From: an uncultured Clostridia bacterium | GTDB taxonomy: Bacteria; Bacillota; Clostridia; TANB77; CAG-465 | Length of the DNA: 34,870 nucleotides | Assembly (NCBI GenBank): GCA_947626975.1 | Contig: CANQUF010000011.1 | Coordinates: 1-34,870, forward strand | Direction of reading: 5' to 3' | Shown here: positions 9,190 through 17,850 of the stretch, one piece after another | Layout: the number at the start of each line of letters is the position of its first letter | How positions within the stretch are numbered: the stretch's first letter is position 1 | The notes under the pieces: generated by a model | The model's input: only the letters and a program-made list of their open reading frames with translations | Told to the model about the DNA's origin: nothing | Databases searched by the model: none | Position numbers and translations under genes: made by a program

Positions 9190-10608
9190 ATGAAAAAAAT
9201 AAAAAGGTTAAGCTTTATATTTTTAGCATTATTTATTGCCTTGGGATGTTTTAGTAAGATATATGGAGTGGATAATATAAATGTTACAACCATAAAACAA
9301 GGTGACGTTATATATTATGATAATTCTTATACAAAATGGGATAATGTAAAAATATATATTTTTAATAAAAGTGGTGATCATGTATTTAATTGGAAAGATG
9401 ATAAAGGTCAGATGCAGAAGATAGGTAATACTGATATTTGGAAGTTTACTGTAACTTCTGATATTGATGTTACATCTAAGAATTACGATGAAGTAATATT
9501 TCTTAAAGCTGATCAAAGTAGAAATGAAGATCAAACAATAGATTTAGGATATATTAGTTCATATTTTGCATATGTATCAGAAGGCGTAAATACAGAAAGA
9601 GAATATAAACAGATGGGATATTGGTATTTATATGATAAAACTGAATTAAAAGAGCTTTTAGAAGAATGTAAAAAGTATGAAGAAAAGTATTATACATCTG
9701 ATTCATGGGCAAAATTTAAAACTTCTATGGACGATGCACAAGATGTTTTAGATGGAGAACAAAAACTAGAATCTGTTAATGAAGATGGTTCTGGAGGGTA
9801 TAAATGTGATTATTTCTATAAATTAGAAGAATTACAAAAAGCAAATGATGAATTAGTTATAGATAAGGAAGTATTAAATAAAAAGATAAAAGACGCAAAT
9901 GAAAAGTTAAAAAATGCTGATAAATATACAGAAGATTCAATTGATAATTTAAAAAATGCTATTGATAAAGCACAAGATAAATATGATGATGATGCTTTAG
10001 AATTAGATGAATTAAAAGAGGAATTAACTAAATTAGATGATGCGATAAATAATTTGAAACCAAATAAAGATAAATTAAAGGAAAAACTAGATGAAGTAAA
10101 TGGCATTATAGATAATAAAGACTTAAAATATTACACTGATGATAGTGTTAACGCATTAAAAGATAAAGTAAATAGAGGAAATGAAGTATATAAAAATGAT
10201 GAAGCAACATTAGAAGAGGTAGAAAATGCTACTAATGATTTAGATGGTGGAATAAAAGGATTAGAGCTTAACAAAAAAATGCTTGAGGATTTATTAAATA
10301 GTACAAAAGATACTGATTTTGATAAGTATACAGATGAAACTGTAACTGCTCTTAAGAGTGCTATAAACAGTGCAGAAGAATTATTAAAAAATGGTGATAT
10401 TACATTAGATAAATTTAAAAATACACTAGAAAATTTAAACACTGCATTAAATGGATTAATTGAAAAACAAGGTGAGGTTGTTACTAATAATACACAAACA
10501 CCAAATACAGGTAGTAATATACTTATTGCAATTATTTTACTTTCTGTAGGAAGTATTGTACTACTAATAACATTTATTTATACTAAAAAAGCTCAAAAAA
10601 ATAATTAG
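9190..10608 (+). CDS. Cell-wall-anchored surface protein, copy 1 (CBM26-like + FIVAR-type repeats + xPxTG sorting signal)
   Basis: Signal peptide; VIYYDNSYTKWDNVKIYIFN...QTIDLGYIS pattern of CBM25/26 starch-binding modules; repeated YT(D/E)(D/E)(S/T)(I/V)..LK..I..A... helical repeats; TPNTGSNILIAIILLSVGSIVLLITFIYTKKAQKNN. Confidence 0.85.
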   Translation: MKKIKRLSFIFLALFIALGCFSKIYGVDNINVTTIKQGDVIYYDNSYTKWDNVKIYIFNKSGDHVFNWKDDKGQMQKIGNTDIWKFTVTSDIDVTSKNYDEVIFLKADQSRNEDQTIDLGYISSYFAYVSEGVNTEREYKQMGYWYLYDKTELKELLEECKKYEEKYYTSDSWAKFKTSMDDAQDVLDGEQKLESVNEDGSGGYKCDYFYKLEELQKANDELVIDKEVLNKKIKDANEKLKNADKYTEDSIDNLKNAIDKAQDKYDDDALELDELKEELTKLDDAINNLKPNKDKLKEKLDEVNGIIDNKDLKYYTDDSVNALKDKVNRGNEVYKNDEATLEEVENATNDLDGGIKGLELNKKMLEDLLNSTKDTDFDKYTDETVTALKSAINSAEELLKNGDITLDKFKNTLENLNTALNGLIEKQGEVVTNNTQTPNTGSNILIAIILLSVGSIVLLITFIYTKKAQKNN

Positions 10609-10635
10609 ATATTTGGTATATATAATAATAAGTAA

Positions 10636-10672
10636 AAAATGAGGTGCCTTGAAATATTAGGTACTTTATTTT
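10636..10672 (+). terminator. Terminator of copy 1
   Basis: AAAATGAGGTGCCT ... AGGTACTTTATTTT 14-bp stem with G-U pairs. Confidence 0.7.
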
Positions 10673-10690
10673 GATATTTAATATACAATA

Positions 10691-10921
10691 ATTATTTTGT
10701 TACAGTTCAGTAAGTGAAATCATTGATATAAAGGCAACTTTAAAATTTTATAAGAAAATATAAAAATATTAAATCTACTTTAAAACATTTATTTACTGAA
10801 TTGATAATTGATATATTTTATATTTTTAATTTAAAAATATTATTTTATAAAATCTATTAAATAAAGTTATATCAATAATTTAACTTAATAATATTTTCTT
10901 ACTGAACTGTAACATTATTTT
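10691..10921. mobile_element. MITE-like element 1 (element 10699-10913, 215 bp; TSD ATTATTTT at 10691-10698 and 10914-10921)
   Basis: 16-bp perfect TIRs GTTACAGTTCAGTAAG (10699-10714) / CTTACTGAACTGTAAC (10898-10913); imperfect further inverted repeat AAGTGAAATCATTGATATAA / TTATATCAATAATTTAACTT; exact 8-bp direct repeat flanks; no ORF. Confidence 0.8.
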
Positions 10922-10952
10922 ATCCCGAAGTGTAAAAAAATATATATTTTTG

Positions 10953-10981
10953 TTGAATATATTTTAATTATATGTTAATAT
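10953..10981 (+). promoter_or_regulatory. Promoter of surface-protein copy 2 (TTGAAT-N17-TAATAT, extended -10)
   Basis: Same spacing and sequence class as the other three copies. Confidence 0.6.
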
Positions 10982-11007
10982 TTTTATATAAAAAATGGAG
11001 GTTATAT

Positions 11008-12438
11008 ATGAAAAAATTAAAAAAGTTAAGTTTTATATTTTTAGCCATTGTAATTACTTTGTTAAGTTTTAATAAAGCATTTGCTGACGAAGAGCGAGGA
11101 GATATTGATGTTATTCCTGTAAAACCAGGAGATGTAGTATATTATAATAATGTAAATACAAACTGGAATAGTGTAAAAGTATATTTATTTAATGATAAAG
11201 AAGAATATGCATTTGTTTGGGAAAATGAAAAAGGTAAAATGACACAAATAGATAGTTCAGATATTTGGGAATATAAAATACCAGATGATATTGAAGAAAA
11301 TAAATATGATCATATTATTTTCTTAAAGGGAGATGGAACTAATAGTAATAATGAAAATCAAACTATTGATTTAGGATACCTTGGAGCAGGATATGCATAT
11401 ATATCTGAAGGTACTGATTCAAATTCTCAAAATAAACAAATTGGATATTGGTATTTGTATGATAAAACTGAATTAGCAAATCTTATAGAAGAATGTGAAA
11501 AATATGAAAGTAATAAAGATTATTATACTACTAAATCTTGGGCAGAATTTTCTGAAGCTTTAAATGATGCTAAAGAAGTTTTAAAGGGTGAACAAAAAGT
11601 AGAGTCTGTTGAAACAGGTGGATTTAAATGCGATTATTTTTATACTTTAAAAGGACTGGCAGAAAAAACTCTTAATTTAAATAAAGAAGCATTAAATAAA
11701 AAAATTCAAGAGGCTGAAGATTTAATAAACGATAAATATGATGACGATTCTACAAATGATTTAAAATCTGAATTACAAAATGCAAAAGATAAATTAAATA
11801 GTGATAGTATTGAATTAGATCAATTAGAAGAAGAATTACACAAATTAAATGAAAAAATAAGTAAAGAAAAATTAAAGCAAAAAATAGATGAAGCAACTGA
11901 TATCTTAAATGATGAAGATTCAAAGTATTATACTGATGATAGCATTAATTCATTAAAAGATAAAGTTAATGCTGGATCTAAAATTTATGAAGATGAAAAA
12001 GCTACTTTACAAGATGTAGAAGGAGCTACTAAAAATATAGATGATGCAATAAATGAATTAGAACTTAATAAAAAAATTCTTGAAGATTTAGTAAGTAAAG
12101 CAAATGAAATTGATTTTGATAAATATACAGATGAAACAGTAGAAGCTTTAAACTCAGCCAAAAAAGAAGCAGAAGAATTACTAAATAACCCAGATATTAC
12201 ACTTGATAATTTTAAAAGTAAAGTAAAAAATTTAAATAATGCTTTAGAAGGATTATTAGAAAAGCAAAATGAAGTTGTCATAGATTCTAATAATACTAGT
12301 GATACTAGTGATACTACTAATAATACTGAAGTACCAAATACAGGAAGTAGTATACTTCTTGCAATTATCTTACTTTCTGCAGGAGCAGTTTTATTACTTA
12401 CAACATCATTTATTTATCATAGAAAAAGAGTAAAATAA
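11008..12438 (+). CDS. Cell-wall-anchored surface protein, copy 2 (CBM26-like + FIVAR-type repeats + VPNTG sorting signal)
   Basis: Paralogous to copy 1; ATG at 11008 preceded by GGAGG; the ORF-track start at 10972 lies inside the predicted -35/-10 region. Confidence 0.85.
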   Translation: MKKLKKLSFIFLAIVITLLSFNKAFADEERGDIDVIPVKPGDVVYYNNVNTNWNSVKVYLFNDKEEYAFVWENEKGKMTQIDSSDIWEYKIPDDIEENKYDHIIFLKGDGTNSNNENQTIDLGYLGAGYAYISEGTDSNSQNKQIGYWYLYDKTELANLIEECEKYESNKDYYTTKSWAEFSEALNDAKEVLKGEQKVESVETGGFKCDYFYTLKGLAEKTLNLNKEALNKKIQEAEDLINDKYDDDSTNDLKSELQNAKDKLNSDSIELDQLEEELHKLNEKISKEKLKQKIDEATDILNDEDSKYYTDDSINSLKDKVNAGSKIYEDEKATLQDVEGATKNIDDAINELELNKKILEDLVSKANEIDFDKYTDETVEALNSAKKEAEELLNNPDITLDNFKSKVKNLNNALEGLLEKQNEVVIDSNNTSDTSDTTNNTEVPNTGSSILLAIILLSAGAVLLLTTSFIYHRKRVK

Positions 12439-12457
12439 AAGTTATATTAAAATAGTG

Positions 12458-12488
12458 TGAAGTACCTATAAATCAGGTACTTCATTTT
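12458..12488 (+). terminator. Terminator of copy 2
   Basis: TGAAGTACCT-ATAAATC-AGGTACTTCA then TTTT. Confidence 0.75.
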
Positions 12489-12595
12489 AAAATTTTTAAA
12501 ATATATTAATTAGTAAAAATTGTTAAAAATAGTATATTATTTTGTTTCAGTAATATTACAAAAATATTGTATAAAAATTACTTTTTGTCGAAAAA

Positions 12596-12656
12596 ACATA
12601 ATGTATATATTTTTATGTTGAACAAATAATAATTATATGATAATATTTCAATATAA
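12596..12656 (+). promoter_or_regulatory. Promoter region of copy 3: Spo0A-box-like TGTCGAA (12596-12602) and TTGAAC-N17-TAATAT (12628-12656)
   Basis: TTTTTGTCGAAAAA is a near-ideal 0A box; located 32 bp upstream of -35 start, as in copy 1 (33 bp). Confidence 0.6.
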
Positions 12657-12680
12657 GTTGAAAATTATGGAGGTCTTTTT

Positions 12681-14120
12681 ATGAATAGAATAAAAAAATT
12701 AAGTTTTATTTTTTTATCAGTTATAATTGCTATATCAAGCTTTACTAAAGTTAAAGGTGTAGAAAAAATATATGTTACAACTATAAAGCAAGGTGATGTT
12801 GTATATTATGATAACTCAATTACAAAATGGGATAATGTAAAGATATACCTTTTTGAGAGAAAAGAGGGTATTAGTGATACGAATGCTTTTACTTGGAATG
12901 ATGATAAGGGACAAATGAAAAAAATTGGTGATACAGATATATGGGAATATACTTTACCAACTGATATTACAAGTGATAAATATAACCATGTTATTTTTCT
13001 TAATGGAACAGAAGGTCCTCAGAATCAAACTATAGATTTAGGATATCTAGGAAAAGGTTATGCATATATATCTAAAGAAATATATAATAAAAATGATGAT
13101 TATAGTAAAAATGGTAAACAGATAGGATACTGGTATTTATATGATAAAACAGGACTTAGAAATCTACTAGACGAATGTAAAAAGTTGGAAGAAAAATATT
13201 ATACTTCTGAATCATGGGCAACATTTAAAACTTCTATGGAAGAAGCAGAAAAAGTTTTAAATAGTGAACAAAGAATAGAAGATGCTGATGATAAAGATGG
13301 GTATAAATGTAACTATTTCTATAAATTAGAAGGTTTAGAAAAGGTTAAAACTGAATTAGTAGTAGATAAAGAGATTTTAAATAATAAAATAAAAGAAACT
13401 CAAAATATAGATAAGGACAAATATACACCAGATAGTGTAAATAAATTAAATGAAGCAGTAAAGAATGCTCAAGGAAAATATAATGGAGAAGATCCTTTAA
13501 CAGTAGATGGATTAAAAGATGAATTATCTAAATTAGATGAAGCAATTAATAACTTAAAACCAAATAAAGATAAATTAAAAGAAAAAATAGACGAAGGAAA
13601 TGGCATTATAGATAATGAAGACTCTAAATATTATACTAATGATAGTGTAAACGCATTAAAAGATAAAGTAAAAAATGGAAATGAAGTATACAAAAATGAT
13701 AATGCAACATTAGCAGAAGTAGAAAAAGCTACTGATGAGATAGATGATACAATAAAAGGATTAGAGCTTAATAAAAAGATGCTTGAAGATTTAGTAAATA
13801 TGGCAAAAAATGCTGATTTTGATAAATATACAGATGAAACTGTAGAAACTCTTAAAGGTGCTATAAATGCTTCTCAAGATCTATTAGGAAGTGGTGAGAT
13901 TACACTAGAAAAATTTAAAAACTCAATAGAAAGCTTAAATTCTGCAATTAATGGATTAGTTGAAAAACAAGGTAATGTTAATGAAAATATTAATAATAAT
14001 ACACAAACACCAAGTACAGGTAGTAGCATACTTCTTGCAATTATTTTACTTTCAGTAGGATCTATTGTATTGCTAATTACATTTATTTATAGAAATAAAA
14101 GCATTAAGAGTAGAAGTTAA
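12681..14120 (+). CDS. Cell-wall-anchored surface protein, copy 3 (CBM26-like + FIVAR-type repeats + TPSTG sorting signal)
   Basis: Paralogous to copies 1, 2, 4; GGAGG RBS. Confidence 0.85.
   Translation: MNRIKKLSFIFLSVIIAISSFTKVKGVEKIYVTTIKQGDVVYYDNSITKWDNVKIYLFERKEGISDTNAFTWNDDKGQMKKIGDTDIWEYTLPTDITSDKYNHVIFLNGTEGPQNQTIDLGYLGKGYAYISKEIYNKNDDYSKNGKQIGYWYLYDKTGLRNLLDECKKLEEKYYTSESWATFKTSMEEAEKVLNSEQRIEDADDKDGYKCNYFYKLEGLEKVKTELVVDKEILNNKIKETQNIDKDKYTPDSVNKLNEAVKNAQGKYNGEDPLTVDGLKDELSKLDEAINNLKPNKDKLKEKIDEGNGIIDNEDSKYYTNDSVNALKDKVKNGNEVYKNDNATLAEVEKATDEIDDTIKGLELNKKMLEDLVNMAKNADFDKYTDETVETLKGAINASQDLLGSGEITLEKFKNSIESLNSAINGLVEKQGNVNENINNNTQTPSTGSSILLAIILLSVGSIVLLITFIYRNKSIKSRS
13362..14060 (+). 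repeat. ~699-bp near-identical direct repeat, first copy (partner at 15052-15750)
   Basis: Read side by side, three substitutions found near the 5' end and none seen in the remaining ~600 bp; flanking coding sequence is clearly more diverged. Confidence 0.9.
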
Positions 14121-14158
14121 ATAATTATTAATCTATATAGAATAGTTATATAAATAAA

Positions 14159-14194
14159 AAAATAAGGTGCCTAAAATATTAGGTGCTTTATTTT
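14159..14194 (+). terminator. Terminator of copy 3
   Basis: AATAAGGTGCCT ... AGGTGCTTTATTTT stem with G-U pairs. Confidence 0.65.
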
Positions 14195-14322
14195 ACTTTA
14201 AAAATTAAATTAGTAAAAAATGGTTAATAATTAGTAATAAAAATTTATATATCAATAATATTACAAAAATATTGCGTTAAAATTTCTTTTTGTAAAAAAA
14301 AGAAGATGCATATATTTTTTTG

Positions 14323-14351
14323 TTGAACAAATAATAATTATATGATAATAT
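14323..14351 (+). promoter_or_regulatory. Promoter of copy 4 (TTGAAC-N17-TAATAT, extended -10)
   Basis: Identical -35, spacer and -10 to copy 3; the 0A-box position reads TGTAAAA (14291-14297), i.e. degenerate. Confidence 0.6.
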
Positions 14352-14385
14352 TTCAATATAGATTGAAAATTATGGAGGTCTTTTT

Positions 14386-15813
14386 ATGAATAGAATAAAA
14401 AAATTAAGTTTTCTTTTTTTATCAGTTATAATTTTTATTACAAGTTTTTCAAAAATTTATGGTATAGAGGATATAAAACTTACAACTATAAAAAAAGGTG
14501 ATGTAATATATTATGATAATTCAAAAACAAAATGGGAAAATGTAAAAATATATCTATTTGAGAAAAAGGATGGTAGTGAAGATAGTGGTGCATTTGAATG
14601 GAATGATAACAAAGGTCAAATGAACAAAATAGATGATACTGACATATGGGAATATACTTTGCCAGATGATATTACAAGTAATAAATATAATCATGTTATT
14701 TTTACTAATAATGGTAAAAATGGTAATAATCAAACAATAGATTTAGGATATCTAGGTAAGGGGTATGCATATATATCTGAAGGTACTGATTCAAGTGATC
14801 AAAATAAACAAAAAGGTTATTGGTATTTATATGATAAAACAGAGCTTAGAAATCTATTAGACGAATGTAAAAAATTGGAAGAAAAATATTATACTTCTGA
14901 ATCATGGGCAACATTTAAAACTTCTATGGAAGAGGCACAATCTGTTTTAGATGGTGAGCAAAAAATAGAGTCTACTGATATTGAAGGGGTATATAAATGT
15001 GATTATTTCTATAAATTAGAAAATTTACAAACAGCAAAAGCTGATCTTAAAGTAGATAAAGAGATTTTAAATAATAAAATAAAAGAAACTCAAAGTATAG
15101 ATAAGGACAAATATACACCAGATACTGTAAATAAATTAAATGAAGCAGTAAAGAATGCCCAAGGAAAATATAATGGAGAAGATCCTTTAACAGTAGATGG
15201 ATTAAAAGATGAATTATCTAAATTAGATGAAGCAATTAATAACTTAAAACCAAATAAAGATAAATTAAAAGAAAAAATAGACGAAGGAAATGGCATTATA
15301 GATAATGAAGACTCTAAATATTATACTAATGATAGTGTAAACGCATTAAAAGATAAAGTAAAAAATGGAAATGAAGTATACAAAAATGATAATGCAACAT
15401 TAGCAGAAGTAGAAAAAGCTACTGATGAGATAGATGATACAATAAAAGGATTAGAGCTTAATAAAAAGATGCTTGAAGATTTAGTAAATATGGCAAAAAA
15501 TGCTGATTTTGATAAATATACAGATGAAACTGTAGAAACTCTTAAAGGTGCTATAAATGCTTCTCAAGATCTATTAGGAAGTGGTGAGATTACACTAGAA
15601 AAATTTAAAAACTCAATAGAAAGCTTAAATTCTGCAATTAATGGATTAGTTGAAAAACAAGGTAATGTTAATGAAAATATTAATAATAATACACAAACAC
15701 CAAGTACAGGTAGTAGCATACTTCTTGCAATTATTTTACTTTCAGTAGGAGCTATTGTATTATTAATTACATTTGTTTTTATCAAAAAAGGTCCTAAAAA
15801 AAATAAAAATTAA
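14386..15813 (+). CDS. Cell-wall-anchored surface protein, copy 4 (CBM26-like + FIVAR-type repeats + TPSTG sorting signal)
   Basis: Paralogous to copies 1-3. Confidence 0.85.
   Translation: MNRIKKLSFLFLSVIIFITSFSKIYGIEDIKLTTIKKGDVIYYDNSKTKWENVKIYLFEKKDGSEDSGAFEWNDNKGQMNKIDDTDIWEYTLPDDITSNKYNHVIFTNNGKNGNNQTIDLGYLGKGYAYISEGTDSSDQNKQKGYWYLYDKTELRNLLDECKKLEEKYYTSESWATFKTSMEEAQSVLDGEQKIESTDIEGVYKCDYFYKLENLQTAKADLKVDKEILNNKIKETQSIDKDKYTPDTVNKLNEAVKNAQGKYNGEDPLTVDGLKDELSKLDEAINNLKPNKDKLKEKIDEGNGIIDNEDSKYYTNDSVNALKDKVKNGNEVYKNDNATLAEVEKATDEIDDTIKGLELNKKMLEDLVNMAKNADFDKYTDETVETLKGAINASQDLLGSGEITLEKFKNSIESLNSAINGLVEKQGNVNENINNNTQTPSTGSSILLAIILLSVGAIVLLITFVFIKKGPKKNKN
15052..15750 (+). repeat. ~699-bp near-identical direct repeat, second copy (partner at 13362-14060)
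   Basis: As above. Confidence 0.9.
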
Positions 15814-15831
15814 GTAATAACTATTTTTAAA

Positions 15832-15862
15832 TTGAGATGAATAAATTTCATCTCAATTTTTT
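15832..15862 (+). terminator. Terminator of copy 4
   Basis: TTGAGATGA ... TCATCTCAA followed by TTTTTT. Confidence 0.8.
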
Positions 15863-15972
15863 AATAAATTTATTACTATTAGAAAATATAAATATTTAAA
15901 AAAAGATTAATTACTCATTTTTGTTAGTATTAATAAATAATAAAATATGTTAACTAAAAGTGAGTTTTGTTC

Positions 15973-16001
15973 TTGACAATATATTAATATTAATGTATAA
16001 T
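15973..16001 (+). promoter_or_regulatory. Consensus sigma-A promoter TTGACA-N17-TATAAT upstream of the Yip1-like gene
   Basis: Perfect -35 and -10 hexamers with 17-bp spacing. Confidence 0.75.
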
Positions 16002-16058
16002 TCCTATAGATATACATATTATTTAGTATATATATATTTTTAGAAAGGATGTTTTTAT

Positions 16059-16682
16059 ATGATAAAAAAATTATTATCTGTATTTATTAAGCCTGTTAGT
16101 TCTACTAATGAATTATCTAATAATAGTAATTTTAAATTACCTTTATTTTTAGGATTAATTTTATGTGGTGTATTTGCTATTTGTAATACTGCTACTAGTT
16201 TTCTTAGCATGTTATTTGTAAAAAAATATAGCTATGTTAGTTCAAAATATACTACTACTATAGATTTTAGTAATATTAATATTTTTAAATTGCCAATATC
16301 TTTTTTTGGAACTATAATAGTATCTGCAATTGTAATTGCGGGTATAGCAGGAATATTATTTGTTTTATCTAAAATACTAAAGAGCAAAAATGTTAAATTT
16401 ATAGATCTATTAACAATTTCAGTAGTAGCAATGCTACCTGTTGCAGTTGTAAAAATAGTATCTATACCTTTTAATGTTTTCTATATGCCAATTGCAACAT
16501 TTTTACTAACAGCAGCATCAGCGTATTATATATTAATTATAATTTTATGCTTTAAAAATAAACTTGAAAATACTAGTGATGATAAAATTGTTTTAGCATA
16601 TATGATAATTTCTACAGCTCTTACAATTATATTCTATTATGCAACTCAATTATATAATTTTATAATGGACTTAATTTTTTAA
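16059..16682 (+). CDS. Yip1-domain-like multi-spanning membrane protein
   Basis: 207 aa, about five hydrophobic segments; overall pattern of bacterial YIP1 family proteins. Confidence 0.55.
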   Translation: MIKKLLSVFIKPVSSTNELSNNSNFKLPLFLGLILCGVFAICNTATSFLSMLFVKKYSYVSSKYTTTIDFSNINIFKLPISFFGTIIVSAIVIAGIAGILFVLSKILKSKNVKFIDLLTISVVAMLPVAVVKIVSIPFNVFYMPIATFLLTAASAYYILIIILCFKNKLENTSDDKIVLAYMIISTALTIIFYYATQLYNFIMDLIF

Positions 16683-16697
16683 GTAAAATACAAATTT

Positions 16698-16734
16698 TAG
16701 CTATATATTTTTATTAGTATATAGCTATTTTTTT
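16698..16734. terminator. Bidirectional terminator between convergent genes
   Basis: TAGCTATATA ... TATATAGCTA + T7. Confidence 0.75.
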
Positions 16735-17125
16735 AATCTTTTATACAATATTTCATCTTAGTTTCGTTTGGCAACATACTATCGATAATTCCATATATTG
16801 CAGCTGCAATTAAGCTACTAACTATTGTAATATAATATCCATCTATAAAAAATTGAGTTATATATATTATAATAGCTGCACTTATAAATCCAACTATTCC
16901 TCGACCAAGTGGTATATCATGAATGCCAGTTATTATTGACATAAGATAATCTAGAACTATAATACAAATAGCACTTAATATAAAAATGGGGAAAGATGAT
17001 ATTTTAAAATTAGGAGTAAAAAATACAGTTATTGCAAATATTGATGATGAAGTAATAATTCTAATAAGCATTTGTGATAATCTAATATAATCTAGATTAT
17101 TTTTTAAACTAAAAATTGTTTTCAT
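16733..17125 (-). CDS. Small four-TM membrane protein (holin-4-like topology)
   Basis: 130 aa, hydrophobic; family not securely identified. Confidence 0.5.
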   Translation of the reverse strand: MKTIFSLKNNLDYIRLSQMLIRIITSSSIFAITVFFTPNFKISSFPIFILSAICIIVLDYLMSIITGIHDIPLGRGIVGFISAAIIIYITQFFIDGYYITIVSSLIAAAIYGIIDSMLPNETKMKYCIKD

Positions 17126-17211
17126 AAATTTAATTCTCCTTATATAATAAGTTAATAATTATTATCTGTATATTTTTTCATATTATGCTAAAAATAATTT
17201 TAGGTGATATA

Positions 17212-17850
17212 ATGTTAATAGTATTTTTAAGAGCTTTGATTTTATATTCGGTCGTATTTATAGTTATAAGATTAATGGGGAAAAAAGAATTGTCAAAAGT
17301 TCAACCTTTTGAACTTGCTATAATAATTCTTATATCAGATCTTGCATCATCTCCAATGTCATCTCGTGGAGTTTCAATATTTGACGGCATTGTGCCAATA
17401 ATAACATTATTAGTTACATATATACTTTTTACTTTAATTTCACATATAAGTATTAAAGCAGAGAAAGCTATGTGCGGAGAAGTAACTCCTATAATACAAG
17501 ATGGTAAAATTATAGAAGAAGAATTTTCAAAACAGAAGTATACAATACCAGATATAATGTCTCAACTAAGAGAACAAGATGTATTTAAAATTCAGGATGT
17601 AAAATTTGCAATGATCGAAACAAACGGAAATTTAAGTATTATAAAAAATTCGTATGGATATAAAGCATTACCTTTAAATATTATAGAGGATGGTAAAATC
17701 TCTGAAACAAATTTAAAAATGCTTAATATGTCAGAAAAAGATGTAGAAAAATTATTAAAAAAACAAAAGTTAGATTTAAAAAATGTTTTACTTGGAACTA
17801 TGGATGAAAACTCAAATTTTATTTATCAATTAAAAGATGAGGTGAAGTAA
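17212..17850 (+). CDS. DUF421-family (YetF-like) membrane protein
   Basis: VIRLMGKKELSKVQPFELAIIILISDLASSPM and C-terminal cytoplasmic domain typical of DUF421; RBS AGGTGA precedes ATG 17212, so preferred over 17185. Confidence 0.8.
   Translation: MLIVFLRALILYSVVFIVIRLMGKKELSKVQPFELAIIILISDLASSPMSSRGVSIFDGIVPIITLLVTYILFTLISHISIKAEKAMCGEVTPIIQDGKIIEEEFSKQKYTIPDIMSQLREQDVFKIQDVKFAMIETNGNLSIIKNSYGYKALPLNIIEDGKISETNLKMLNMSEKDVEKLLKKQKLDLKNVLLGTMDENSNFIYQLKDEVK

Noticed and set aside
10699-10913. Element 1 interpreted as a transcription terminator or attenuator
   Set aside because: Stem arms separated by ~180 bp, no T-run, and exact flanking 8-bp direct repeats fit transposition better.
9229-15785. 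Antisense ORFs inside the surface-protein array (e.g. 9229-9534, 9816-10106, 10131-10442, 11985-12281, 15090-15296, 15564-15785)
   Set aside because: Mirror of repetitive coding sequence; composition and lack of RBS indicate artefacts.
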